The notes below the pieces were generated by a model. The model was not told the origin of the DNA. It did no database searches and was given only the letters and a program-made list of their open reading frames with translations. The translations under genes and the position numbers were made by a program. From Gordius sp. MW1 (taxonomy: Eukaryota; Nematomorpha; Gordioida; Gordea; Gordiidae): 64,000 nucleotides of DNA. The stretch spans positions 15,407,835 through 15,471,834 of the forward strand of contig OZ038527.1 in NCBI GenBank assembly GCA_964036665.1, read 5' to 3'. Shown one piece after another: positions 1-12,072 of this stretch. Positions within the stretch are counted from its first letter, which is position 1, and each line of letters opens with the position of its first letter.

Positions 1-3000
1 ATTTCAATTCGAACGCTCAAGGTCAAGAAGTATTTGCATACATTACATTACTTCCCCTTTTAAAGTTGCCCTACATCGTATCGATCAGGTGGTTTGGATA
101 CCCTTTTGTGTTCTAGAATGTTTCGCTCGGACACCGCACCTTGGTCAATCGTTGTTCTTTCCCGTAACTGATCTCCGTGTTTCCTTCTTGTATTTCCGTC
201 TATATTAACGTCATACGTAGTCGAACTTGTTCGTGCTTCTACAGTCCTTCCCTCCATCCCGGACTTGTGTCTTTATGTACCCACACCTGCTGCTCGGGTT
301 CGAAAAATCTTTCTTGGGTCCATCGGTTTTTATTCAACCTTGTCGCGAGTTGTTCTTCTGAGCTGGTCTAGCGTCGTACGAATCCTGATTGAACATCGCC
401 TCAGCCGGGCTAATACCTGTAATCACGTTTTGACTACTACGCATGCTCATTAATACTTGTAGTAAGTTTAACGAGTCATTAACCCCCGACTTTTTATTAG
501 CATAGAACTTACTTTTAATAGTTCTAATATATCTCTCGGCTAAACCATATTTGGGGTGGTAGAGCGGTCCCGTAAACTGAACTATGCCATTGTTTTTAAA
601 AAAAATTATAAATTCCGTATATTTAAATTGCGGGCCATTGTCACTGACAATATATCTAGGCAACCCAAAACGCGCAAATATTGTCCTTAAATTTTGGATA
701 CTTTTTGTTGAGTTTATCTCGCCCAGCACCATTACTTCGGGCCATTTTTTAAAAGCATCAATGCAAAATAACCAATACTTCTTGTTGATGGGTCCCGCTA
801 GATCTATGTGAACCCGTTCCCAAGGCTTGTTAGGAACGTTCCAAGAGTATAGGGGTCGTTATTTGAAGAGCCTTGCCATCTATTTTTAAATTGCTCTATA
901 ACTTCTTTTAGTACATTATTTTTATTGTTTCCTCTACAATATTTTTTGTATTCAAAGTCAAGTCATCGATTAATTGTAATTTAATTCTTCGTATATCATT
1001 ATCTATGTTTAAATTATGAGGTGAATCCTTTGGGCATAACCGAGAAAGTGCATCAGCACACTGATTAGATTTCTCTGGGATGTATTTTATATCATAATCA
1101 TATTGAAGTAATTTAATTGCCCATCTTAGTAACCTATTATTGGTTATTTTACTAAGATCCCGGGTTGTCCCAAAAATATTTATAAGAGGGTGGTGATCTG
1201 TCTGAATTGTGAATTTACGACCATAAATATACTGATGGAATTTATTTATCGCATAAATTGCTGCCGATGCCTCTCTGTCGATGGCAGGACAGAGTAATTT
1301 TTCTCAGCGGGATTTAGGGAACGAGAGGCGTAGGCAATAGGTTTTTCTTGGCCTGAGGAAAACTATGCGCTATAACTGCTCCTAGACCTAAATCTGACGC
1401 GTCGATTGAAATTATGATAGGCAATTCTTTTTGATAAGGCACTATAGTTTTTCTGTTAGAAATTATAGTTTTAACTTTTTCAAAAGTTAGTTTTTCTAAG
1501 TCGCCCCATACCCATTTTGTATTTATGGAAGTTAATTTGTATAAAGGAGCGCAATTTATCTGAAGTTTGGGGATAAAAGTTTTTAAATAGTTTACCAACC
1601 CAAGGAAAGAACGAAGTTCCTTTTTGTTTTCTGGTGTTTAAAACTTTTAATCTTTAGAACCTTATCCTCACTCGCTGTTATACCTTCACTATTAATTGTA
1701 TGTCCTAAGTATTTGACAGACTTTTTAAATAGTTGCATTTTTGTTTGAGATGTTGTTAAACCAACAGTTTGAAAGAGATTTAATACTATTACTAATTTGT
1801 ATAAGTGATCCTTTCCGTTTTTACCGCTAATTATAACATCGTCCATAAAGACGCTCACCCCGGGTATGTTATTAACCAATTGTCTCATAAACCTATGAAA
1901 GATAATCGGCGCTGTTGTAAGCCCAAACGGTAATCTCTTATAACGAAAATATCCTATATGCGTTGATATGTTTAAACATTTCCTTGATTTCTCATCAAGT
2001 TCAAGCTGTAAAAAGGCATCTTTGAGATCAATGATAGAAAAAATTTTACCTCCGGCTATTCTTTCAGCCACGTCGCTGAAAGTCGGTAAAGTATCCTGAT
2101 CTTTAGCCATGGTTAAACGAAAATCACCACATATACGCCGCACCTGCCCTGTTTTCTTCTTAACATTTACCGTTGGCGTAGCCCATTTAATCGGCGTTAA
2201 AGTAGGATTAACATTTTCAATGACGTCTTCGTTAAATAGCCGTTGTAGTTCATCTTCTACAGCTTGTCGTAGTGGAAACGGTACTCTTCTTGCTGCAAAC
2301 ATTTTTGGCATCGCGTTATCATTGATTTCGAGCGTCACTTTGAAATCTTTTACTTTTCCTAATTTTTCGCAAAAGACGTGGGGAAATTGTTTTATAATTG
2401 CATGTACATTTGAAGGTATTTCAATAATAGAATTTAGGCAAACCAACTTTGGTAAAGTTAAGTTAAATTTTGAGATAAATGGCATACCGAATATTGCTGA
2501 ACCTTTACCTTTGATGACATAAATATCTAAATACTTTGTCACACCACCAACGTCCACTTTCACTTTGGTTTTACCAAGTGTTGAAATAGCCGTTCTACCA
2601 TAGCCGTATATCTTCGGAGCTTGGTAAAGTTTAGGCTTGCCGATTCGAGACCACGTTATTTCATCAATGACGCTACATGCCGCACCCGTATCGAAGATCA
2701 TTTCATAGGGCACATCGTAAATTCGTACGTTGATGTGAGCTTTGGTGTGCTGATCGAAGTCGTGGTTGATGGCTGATAACGTATTCATCACCGTTCTACA
2801 ATTTTTTGCTAAATGGTTTGGTTTCCCACACCGATAACATTTAGGGGGTGGCTTTTTCCTAAGTGTGCTAAATTTAGGAAAATGTACATCTCTATTGTTG
2901 AAGTTATTAAACGACTGCTTAACCTTGTTTACTTCAACAGCCCCCGATGTTTCGTGTTTTACCGAATCTAACGCCAATGCTAGATTAACTGTTTCTTCGA

Positions 3001-3771
3001 AACTTATGTTACCACTCGGATACTTAGCTCTTAACTCAATGTTAAGCCTTGGTAAGTTACATCCTAGGACAAATATATCCTTTAATACCTCGTCTAGATT
3101 ATTTTAAAATTTACAGTTTTTCAAGAAATTTCAAACGAATACTGAATTCAATAATACTTTCGTTATTTCTAATTGCCTTATAAAATTGTTCTCTGTGATG
3201 ATAATTAGAAAACTTATTGGCGAATATACTTCTAAGGGCATTAATTATCTCATCGTAATTAGTCTTGTCTACTAATTTTGGATATAAAAAGTCCCTTAAT
3301 TTTGTTAAAGTGTTAAGGCCTACGTAAGTGAGTAACAATGTTTTTCGCCTTTCTCCCGTGATGTCCCTCAACTTGAATAAGAGCTCGATATTAAATAAAT
3401 AGTCATCAATAGTATTACTTGGATCATACAGAATTGAATCCTTCAATTCCTTTGAGTAATCGCAAGAAAAATTCGTCTCCGGTTTGATGGCCATCTGAAA
3501 ATAATATGGATAATAAATTCTTTAAGTTGAGCGAGGTAGGGAGCGTCTTCTAAACGAGGTTGAGTTTAAGGTCCAAGGGTTCTAAGGTCTCGTCGCCATT
3601 ATAGAATATCCGGTTTATTAGGTAACATATAAGAAACAAAACAAAAGGTGACTGATGGTAATTACAATAACACGTTTAAATAGACATTCAATTTACAACC
3701 AATTAACAATCAATTAACATTACATTTCAATTCGAACGCTCAAGGTCAAGATAGTATTTGCATACATTACA
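1..3771 (-). mobile_element. Ty3/gypsy LTR retrotransposon (Gypsy-1), fossil, left end beyond window
   Basis: Read on the minus strand from right to left: a 5' LTR (about 3599-3771), a primer-binding-site-like TGGCGACGAGACC just inside it (about 3586-3598), a gag region (about 3000-3494), a CCHC zinc knuckle of the form CYRCGKPNHLAKNC (about 2790-2840), an aspartic protease with the DTGA motif (about 2690), reverse transcriptase with an FMDD catalytic box (about 1840), RNase H (about 1000-1450) and integrase (about 330-800) with a chromodomain-free C-terminal tail near 60-257. A purine-rich tract AAAAGGGGAAG lies just before the 3' LTR, which starts at 47 and runs out of the window. The domain order PR-RT-RH-IN assigns it to Ty3/gypsy. 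It is broken in several places and is a fossil of moderate age. Confidence 0.93.
3599..3771 (-). repeat. 5' LTR of Gypsy-1
   Basis: The last ~50 bases (3723-3771) repeat bases 1-47 of the window with small differences, which identifies the LTR pair. The LTR begins TGTAATGTATGC on the minus strand and is short, about 173 bp. The inner edge is inferred from the adjoining primer-binding-site-like sequence, not from a full LTR comparison, because the other LTR is cut off. Confidence 0.75.
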
Positions 3772-4539
3772 TAAACATATAATGGTAAATATATTACTAA
3801 GCAGATTGCACTTTCTAGTCATGAAATCACAATATTATTGTTTTTTAATTAGATTGATACATGCCTGATAGCTAGCTAGATTGCTCATGGCATTATGATG
3901 ATATAACGTGGGTGAGAAATTTAAATATAATGCAAAACAAGGTTTAATATGAAAGATGTGAGAATTGATGATTTTACATTGATAAATATATTGACTAGGC
4001 GATAGAAGAAATAATTTTAATTTAGTGTATTTTGTGATATGTATCGCGAATTTGTCAAAAGTTTTGATTGGTTTTAGAATTTTGGCAATTAGTTCTTTTA
4101 GCCAAAAGAACTTCAACTTAGTTAACTAAACGGGCATTGGAATAATATGCGAAAATGCAGGAAGAAGCTCAACTTGTATTAAGGTCCAAAGCCTTTTTTT
4201 CGTATACAATAATAACAAATTTAAATGGTTTAAAAATTTAGTCTAAATTATCGGAATTTGTAAGTAGTATAGTTGTTAAATTGCTAAGTCTTAAACTAAA
4301 AACGCGAGCACAAATACTAGCTGTTTAATATGCTAGTTTAGCACAATGAGTGCTAGCTGTTCGGTGCAATAGTTTTAACAGTAGCATGTAAAAATGCTCG
4401 AGAGGTTAGTCGAAGCAGCCAAATCTGTTAAATCATTTAGCAGAAGCTCGAGCAGTAAATTCGAGAAGATAGTAGATTGAATTGCTAATTGTTAAAATTA
4501 CAATTTTAATCATATTATATATCATAAATAAATTAAGAA
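3772..4539. other. A+T-rich spacer, no gene seen
   Basis: There is no reading frame with recognisable similarity and no clear terminal repeat. A 93-codon minus frame at 3835-4116 has low-complexity, Lys/Ile/Phe-rich content and is probably chance. Confidence 0.6.
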
Positions 4540-5265
4540 CTTTGCCCCCCCACCCTCTTTCTTACCAGGGGGGAGGGGGAGGTGTTTTACCCCCCCCCCC
4601 TTTTTCCCCCCTTATTTTTTATCCTCTTTCTCACCAAAAGGAAGGGGGGGGGGGGGGTGTTTTGCCCCTTCCCCTTTTTTACCCCCTTTATTTTTTACCC
4701 CCCCCCCCCCTTATTTTTTACTCTCCTTCTTACCAGGGGGGAGGGGGTGAATTGCCCCCCCCCTTTTCACTCCCCTTATTTTTTACAATTTTTCTCACCA
4801 GGGGGAGGGGAGGGTGTCCCCCCATATTTTTTCCCTATTTCTCACAGGGGGGGGGGGGAAGGGGGTGATTTGCCCCCCCCCTTTTTACCCCCCTTATTTT
4901 TTACTCTCTTAATTACCCAGGGGGGATCTTTCCCCCCCCCCCCTTATTTTTACCATTTTCCATACCTGAGCCCCGGGTGAGAAAGAGAGTAAAAAATGGG
5001 GGGGGGGGCAAATCATCCCCCTCTCCTCTTGTAAGAAAGAAAGTAAAAAAAGTGGGGGGGGGGCAAATAACCCCCTTCCCCCCTGATAAGAAAGAGAGTA
5101 AAAAATAAGGGGGGGGGCAAATCACCCGCTTCCCCCTGATGAGAAAGAAGATAAAAAGTATGGGGGAGGGGGCAAATCACCCCCTTCCCCCTGCGAGAAA
5201 GTGGATAAACCCCCCCCCCCCCCCTTATTTTTTATTCTCTTTTATATTTTCACTCCTCTTATTTT
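4540..5265 (-). repeat. G/C-rich minisatellite array, partly folded back on itself
   Basis: Units of roughly 50-60 bp alternate runs of C (or G) with a conserved core such as TTTTTTACTCTCTTTCTCAC. From 4540 to about 4975 the C-rich strand is up. From about 4980 to 5215 the units are the reverse complement (GAGAAAGAGAGTAAAAAAT followed by G runs), so the array forms a large imperfect inverted repeat. The same unit forms the array at 21120-21660, where it follows the 3' end of a LINE-type element. It is therefore best read as the 3' tail of a minus-strand copy of that element. Confidence 0.85.
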
Positions 5266-5445
5266 TTTTCATAAAAAGTTTATTAATATATGGCTGATTA
5301 TAATATGGTAAAATGTAATACAAATTTATTATATTAAAAAAATTAAATAAGAGCGAATAGCTAATATATCTTCATCTTCCTCTTTCAACGAAGGACAAGA
5401 ATCTAAAAATTTAAAGTTGAATTTTGCGATTAAAGTCAAAGGAAG
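5266..5445 (-). mobile_element. 3' end of an RLE-like LINE, minus-strand copy
   Basis: This stretch is the reverse complement, with modest divergence, of about 20945-21118. It covers the last codons of the LINE open reading frame (the PSLK-type end), the stop region and the 3' UTR with ATATGGCTGATTATAATA. It continues leftward into the G-rich minisatellite, the same order as in the plus-strand copy. It abuts a plus-strand reverse-transcriptase fragment, so two copies meet tail to body here. Confidence 0.8.
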
Positions 5446-5499
5446 GTGCGAAATAGCATCACATGCCCCAAGATTGACCCTAGAAAATTTATTACCTAA

Positions 5500-6028
5500 T
5501 GAGTCTTTTTTAAAATTAGATTTTTTAATAGCTTAAACGGGGATTTCTTTACTAAAACTTTTATCGTAACTTATCCCAAATATGCTAATTATATCCTTTT
5601 AAGTTATGGGACACCCTCTATCCTAAAATTCGGGCAATAGTTAATTGATTCGTCCGAGGGAATACAACAAGGGAACTCCCTGGGACTCCCTTTATTTTGT
5701 ATGGCTATCCAACCTCTCATAGAGCGTATCAACTATGAATGTAACCTTAACTTAAACGTATGGTACCTCGATGATGCTACTTTGTCAGGCACCTCGGAAG
5801 AATTGGCCAAAGCTGTCGAGATTATAAAGGATTATCTATCACCTAAATCTTAATCTAGCATTAAATATTACTAAATGCGAAATTTTTACTAACAATACAA
5901 GTAACATTCATCCTTCATTTATATCTTTTTACGCCTCAAGAAAAACGAGGTTTTTATCCTAGGATCTCCAATAGGCGGTTCAGAATGCCTAAGGAGTTAT
6001 CTGGACGATAACCTTAGTAACTTAAAAT
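5500..6028 (+). pseudogene. LINE-type reverse transcriptase, fragment 1 (catalytic core)
   Basis: Translation gives the RT motif IQQGNSLGLPLF, then MAIQPLIERI and the catalytic box WYLDDATLSG (about 5755-5795), followed by ILGSPIGG (about 5955-5980). These are the ordered motifs 4 to 7 of a non-LTR-type RT. The frame carries stops and frame changes. Homology runs up to 6020 and resumes at 17826, because a hAT transposon with an 8-bp target duplication (CTTAAAAT, 6021-6028) splits the element. It belongs with 17818-17906 and 19558-21118. The upstream part of the RT is missing: only about 100 bp before the QQG motif look related. Confidence 0.85.
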
Positions 6029-6269
6029 CAGAGTTGTTAAGGTGCGCGCACGTCAAGTGCGGTGCGACGTGCTGGTGCGTGCACTTTTTTATAACGAAGA
6101 GCGAGTGCGGGTGCGCGCACCTGATAAAGTCGGTGCGGGTGCAATTGCGCTCCTGTTTTGCGCACATTAAGAGTTTTACAATTTATTAATTTATTCTAAA
6201 TTGTATTATATCGCATATTTCACAAATTAAATTTCTAATCTTTGCATTTAATTAATATGTCTTTATTTT

Positions 6270-9200
6270 TGTATTTCGCTTATTTATGTAACATTGTTTC
6301 GTGAAAATAAACTTTTTAACCATTAAAAAAAATTTAAGGCCATGGCTTTGATGGTTAACACTTAGTCCTCTGAATATAACCTATGATAAATTATAAGCTA
6401 GACAGAAGTTTATGAATTTGCAAGAAATAATATTAATAGCCTGCCAAAAAAACATCTTAATTTTACTGAGTATTGTAAACCAGCAAGAAGTATTATGATT
6501 AGTGAATATGACATTAGCTATGTGAATTGCCAAATGATTGCGAAAAATGGTTTGAAGGCAAGTGCAATTGTCCATTGCTTTTTAAATAATATATTTGCAA
6601 GCATGTGGTTCTGTTGGCAATTCAACTTACATTTTGCCAACCACCTAAACCAAAAGTGTTGGGCAAAAAAGAAAGTAAGGCAGACCCTTAAAGGCTAAAT
6701 CAGCCTTAATTGTTTAGTAATGGTAAGTTTAGATTATTTAACTAACACTCATTATATAACAAATTTTACGTTTTTGAAATGAAAGTTGTATCCAGCAAAA
6801 TTTGTTTATTTTCCGTTTTAAATTGTAATAATTATTTTGTGATTATATTCAAATAAAAATTTTATATTTTGCCTTTATACAGTTTAAGATTGATAACTCT
6901 CAATAAAATTTGCAAAAAAATACATTATAAACATGAGCATAGTAAAATTTAAGAAGGGAAAGACAGGGTATTTTAGAATGGGAATAATAAGTCATTACTT
7001 TTCATAGCTTTTTTAATTTACCATTTATTTATTTGAAGGGAGAGAAGGGAGGACTTAAAAGAAAAAAAAATCAAGACACTAAGATACCTTTTAAGTGATA
7101 AAAATTTAACAATCAGGTCTTTAATCTGTTTAATTTAGCCAAAATAAAAAAACTATTTTAATTTCCACAAACTCAATTTAACTTTATTTTCATAAAATAT
7201 TAGCGCTAAATAGATTAATATTCAGCATTATTTATTAAAATTAGTGAGCATTTTTTTGAAATAACTTAGCATTTTATATTTATAACTGAGAATTATTAAT
7301 TTTTGAATTTTTTACTGGGCACATTAATGAAATACTGAGCATATTTTACTGAGCATTTTTGAATTTTTTACTGAGCATTTAAATAACATTGGTAGATAAA
7401 CAACAACACGCACTCAATTCCTACTGTTAAAGAGAAGGTAGGGAGACCTCAAGTCTGGGGTAATTTGTCAATGTAAAAAGGGAGAAGTAATTTTAAAAGT
7501 ATATGAGATAGGATTAAACAAAACTTATAAATATATTCCTCACACTTTTATCTACGAATTAAATATATTAAATACAATTTTTACCGATTAATTTTCAGGT
7601 TATTGATGTTTGAAAAACGCTAAAGTCGCTGTTTTTGGCAACTTTGACAGCGAATATTTTAAAAACTTGACGTATAGGGAAAAAACTAAAAATATATTTG
7701 TGTTCGCATTGAAATACTCTACCAGAATCTGCAAACAGTTGCCGGTTGATTTCACAATTCCATTAATTGTTGACCAGTGTAATTTATTGTTAGGCAAGGA
7801 TATTTGTACTTTTAAATTAAAAGCAAACAACTTAGACACAAGACAGAACATTTTTGTCAAATGTGAGCTTGTATTCGCATAGCAACAAATAAAAACTTGT
7901 TTAAATACCTCAAGTCAAAATTAATGCTAACTTTATAAATTATATTTAAGTATAGGTGGCGGTAAATCTGCAGGTAAATCCTTGATTTTACTACATATAT
8001 ATTTTAATAGATTATACATATCCCTTATATTAGGTAAATGAAACTAAAATTATTTATATATGTAATATATAAATTGGCATACATTTAACACATAGTGAAG
8101 TAATTACATGACCATTTTTTAAATTAGAAACATACACACACAATTAGATTTGTAGAGTCGTTAATTGAATTAAAATACCTCGAATGGAATTATGGAATTT
8201 ATAGGAATACTGATTATATTCCAAATTCTTGCATTTTAAAAATATCTTTTAAAATTCAAACTAATACATTAATTTTGTAAAAACCCGTGGGTTTTGTTTG
8301 GTCCACCTTTAATTTTAGTCGACTAAACATAACATCTGATATTCGTAATTGACCTCTAGGCTTAGTCGAAATTTGAAAAACGGACCAGAGTTTACCGTTC
8401 GTCTAAGCTAAACCAAAGGTCGACCAAACAAAACCCAGCTGTTTTCACAACACTATTATAGATATACAAATACAATACAATTTTATTTCAGAGATATGAG
8501 TATAAAATAGGCTAAGTTTTCTGCCCAAACCCCGTTCCACCCCATTCTTAATTTAAATTAACCGCCGCGCGTCCGTCTCAAGTTTTTATAAGTTTATACA
8601 ATAAAATCATCATGTCATACGAAATAAAATATTGAAGTGTAAACTGTATTCTTTTATGAAATCTATTATCGGGCCCCTAACAGTGAATTTATATAAACTT
8701 TATTAAAAATGGATGTCTTATCTTTAACATTATTTGTTTCCTAATTGGTCTTATATCTTTCACGATTGGCTAATTATCTATTGAAGGGCACTCTTGTCTC
8801 ACCTTGTCTTCCCTCCTTCCTCTATCTATATCCATATGTTATAAAATAATTTAAATTTATAACCTTAAATCAGTATACTTTATATCGATTCATTGCTGTA
8901 ATGCTTATAACCGTAGTAGTTGAGATTATAATTGATTTTATTTAAAATAACATATGATTTAATAAAACTAAAAATTTAATAAATGTGCTTATGCATCATG
9001 GCCACAGTATTAATTCTAAGCATTAATTGAGTGAAGTTACCTATAAATATTTTATAAATTCTACTAGTTAGCTTTTTACTTTTTTTTCATAATAATGCAT
9101 ATTATGTAGGTAATTATATCACATTTTTCTTTGAAACTTTTAATTAAAATTTGGATATAATATCAAAACCTCTGGTGGAGCTCTAGTCGGACTAAAAATA

Positions 9201-10486
9201 TTTTAATAAAAGAACAATCAAATGCTCAGTGAATTGTTCATATGCTGAGCAAATAATTTATTGTTCAATATTTGAATTATTTGCTCAGTTTTTAATTTAT
9301 TTGTTCAGTTTTTTATACCAATGTGGATCAGTAATCTTTTTTTTGCTCATTAACTGGAATTTATTTTAGAGTAAACTAATTATTGAAGCGAGATTTAAAT
9401 AAGCTATGTCAATTTTAAAATTCATGGCAAATATTTTTTTTAATGTATTAATAACAAATTATTTTTTTAATTAAACTTTCATTAATAAGGAGGAAAGTGC
9501 AAAAAAATTTAAAATAAAATAATAGCTAATTATATATTATAAATTAATTGCTATGCAATTTATCTAACAGATTTTTGAATTAACTTGTTTGGTGTGGGAG
9601 AAGTTGGCTTGAAACATAATAAAATTCAAGACAAAACCCTTTTGAATGAATTAAAAATGAATAATCACACTTCTAATCTATTTAGTATGACTAAATTAGA
9701 AAATATTTTGCATTTTCACACAAACACCTATACTCATTTCCAATGATTTTAAATATAGAGCTAAACAATAAAATTTGAATACCTACATTACAGTACTATT
9801 AATATAATGAATTTAATTTACAGAGCATTCTCGCAAAAATAATAAACTTTTTTTAATTTAGAGCTGAGCATTTTTGAATTTTTAACTGGGCACATAAATA
9901 AAATATTGAGCACAATTTACCAAGCAATTTTGAATTTAAACTTAGCATTGGAATTGCATCCTTTTAATAAGTGATAATCGGTACAATGTTTTTTTACACT
10001 AATCTCTTAAATAAAAAGGATTTTGGCCTCGGGCCCGGGTCAGACAGAAAATATTAAAATTTTCTGGCTTAAAATAAAAAGCCAAAAAATTGGACAAGAT
10101 AGGACATTTTATGTGGAAAGTAAGCTCATACATTGGAAAGCAATAAATAGTAACTTGTTTCAATACCCCAAGTTATAATTAATGTCAACTTTATAAATTA
10201 TATCTAAGTATAGGTGGCAGTAAATCAAAAGGGCAATTTCTTAACTTTATGGAACAGTTTTTTGGTAAAATTTTTATATCATTATGATAGGAACACGGAC
10301 CTGAAATAACTATAAATAATTTTAAACATAAATTGTTATATAGCAGTTAAGACTTATCTAGGAGATATAAAATCGATTTTTTTAAAATAAAATATTTAAC
10401 AATCTCAAGTCATATCTCTCATCCTTTCTTTGGTTTGAATCCCACTTCTAACACCAATTATCGTATCTCAAAAATTGTGTATTTCA
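6270..10486. other. Interior of hAT-1 left segment, no gene seen
   Basis: This is A+T-rich DNA without a recognisable protein. It contains a duplicated module (7855-7975 resembles 10110-10220, and 7260-7390 resembles 9850-9960), short repeats of the motif TGAGCA/TGCTCA (7300-7390, 9215-9355), and a 172-bp hairpin element (8277-8448). A 90-codon plus frame at 7610-7882 overlaps a minus frame of similar length. I recognise neither. Confidence 0.6.
8277..8448. mobile_element. Hairpin MITE with ~45-bp terminal inverted repeats
   Basis: The left arm GGGTTTTGTTTGGTC (8290-8304) and right arm GACCAAACAAAACCC (8422-8436) are perfect complements. The similarity extends outward to GTAAAAAC.../...GTTTTCAC and inward through CTTTAATTTTAGTCGAC-like sequence. 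The element is too short to code. I could not settle the target-site duplication, so the family is open. Confidence 0.7.
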
Positions 10487-10640
10487 CAGAGTTGTTAAGG
10501 TGCGCTCACTTTTTTATAACGAAGATCGAGTGCGGGTTCGCATTGCGCTCCTATTAAGAGTTTTACAATTTATTAATTTATTCGAAATTGTGTTATATCG
10601 CATATTTCACAAATTAAATATCTACTGATTTACTATATAT
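10487..10640 (+). repeat. Second copy of the hAT-1 left end
   Basis: It begins CAGAGTTGTTAAGGTGCGC and then follows 6029-6240 closely with two deletions, through the shared block ending in TATCGCATATTTCACAAATT. The preceding 8 bases (GTATTTCA) do not match the bases after the only right end (17817). This copy is therefore not simply an independent insertion sharing that end. An internal duplication or an aberrant transposition is more likely. Confidence 0.8.
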
Positions 10641-11049
10641 AACATACATCTATATTCCTGGCGGAGAAGATAACAAGGCGGAAAATTGGTTACTATTGAT
10701 AGACAATAAAAATAATCTAACCGCGATATTTCACATTATTGACGTATTTACTTTATCAATCAACGATTAATCTTTACGCTTTTGAACTCGTCGCTTAATA
10801 AATAAACTATAGAAAAACACTAAAACGATTGAAGTTGAAGTTTAATAAGATTAGAAGATTAAAAACACAGACAGGTAATTTGATTAAAGAATTACAATAA
10901 AATTTTTAAATAATGATAATATCAATTCAGCGTATGTTGGAATATTGTCATTTCCCGTTACTATCATATTTCAAACTTTAAACCTATCTTGGCTAACGTA
11001 AGTTTAATCACATATAATGATCTAATTACAATTAATTTTCATTAAAATA

Positions 11050-11417
11050 TATTAATGTATTTAGATATATGCCAACCATTAGTGAATGCAATTATACAAG
11101 GGATTGAAAGTAGGTTTTATATATATAATAAACTTTAAATTATTATTTGTATTTAAAAAGATTCCCAAATTTATATGACGATAATGTTATTGCAGCAGCA
11201 ATTCTCAACCCTTTATTTAAAACAAATTTCAGTTGGTGCTATCAAGATGAAAACAAACCTATATTAAAAAGAATTATTCGATTAATTGAAAGTCAAATTA
11301 CGACAGGCGTGGAAGAAAAAGAAGTCTATGAACGAAAAAACTTTGATGATTTTTTCGAAAAAATAAAAAAGAGCATAAAACAACTTTTCAGGATTTTCTC
11401 AAATCCACTGATACAAC
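11050..11417 (+). pseudogene. hAT transposase, C-terminal half, part 1
   Basis: An exon-like piece at about 11068-11110 reads CQPLVNAIIQGIESRF. After a likely intron the frame at 11147 reads YLKRFPNLYDDNVIAAAILNP and LFKTNFSW, the typical hAT core stretch before the dimerisation region (compare ...ALDPRFK... in BED-type hAT proteins). The frame shifts near 11390 before the sequence breaks off at 11417, where an LTR element is inserted. The C-terminus continues at 17394. The product would be the hAT-1 transposase. The N-terminal zinc finger and first catalytic motif were not found. Confidence 0.8.
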
Positions 11418-11827
11418 TGTCGTATCCAGAGATACTCATATTCTCCCAACCCCATGTCCTCTTATACAAAAGCTAAGGATTTCCCCCAAACTCATTGGTC
11501 GTAGCCAGATGTTTGAAATTTATAATTTTAATCTTACGTATAAAATGTTAACTTTGATTATAAAGGATTAAAGAGACGCCGCCTCGATCTCTAGATAAAA
11601 GAAAGTTGCACTTAATAAGACTGACCCCTAGAACTCTATATACGTCTCTTCCTTTCTATTTAATTTCAGTACGTGTGTTACTTTTCCTCCCCCCCCCCCC
11701 CCCCCTTCGCGCTTAGACGTGTTTGTTATTTCTATCAATACGCATCATTGAACTTGATAACGCGTTTCGATTCATTAGTATATTTTCCTTCTTATAGTTA
11801 GTATAAAAAAAATGTAGCTCCTGATTC

Positions 11828-12072
11828 TGTTGCGTCTTGATATTTGGTGGACTGTTTAACTATTAGCGATTTTTTGTATATAAAGGGTAAGAACGCGTGA
11901 TGGTAGGGTGATCGCGTGATGGTAGGGTGATCGCGTGATGGTAGGGTGATTGTGTGATAATGAATGTAATTTGAATAACCTAATTTGAAATAACGCGCAT
12001 GGTGGAGTATGCAGTTGCAGTCCTAATTTGAATAAACGCGCATGGTGGAGTACGCAGTTGCAGTATACAACA
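11828..12072 (-). repeat. 3' LTR of Gypsy-2
   Basis: It is 245 bp, TG...CA bounded. It contains a short tandem array of about 19 bp (GCGTGATGGTAGGGTGATC, three to four copies, 11893-11955) and a duplicated block GCGCATGGTGGAGTA(T/C)GCAG (two copies). Tandem repeats in this position resemble U3 enhancer repeats known from other LTR elements; that role is inference. Confidence 0.93.

Noticed and set aside
4482-4980. Two overlapping plus-strand frames of about 130 codons rich in Pro, Gly, Phe and Leu
   Set aside because: They are translations of the G/C-run minisatellite, and similar frames appear on both strands at 4913-5125 and 21118-21480. Not genes.
7600-7882. Overlapping 86- and 90-codon frames on opposite strands
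   Set aside because: Neither has a recognisable motif. Mirror-image overlap is expected when one frame is free of stops by chance, and the region lies inside a decayed transposon.
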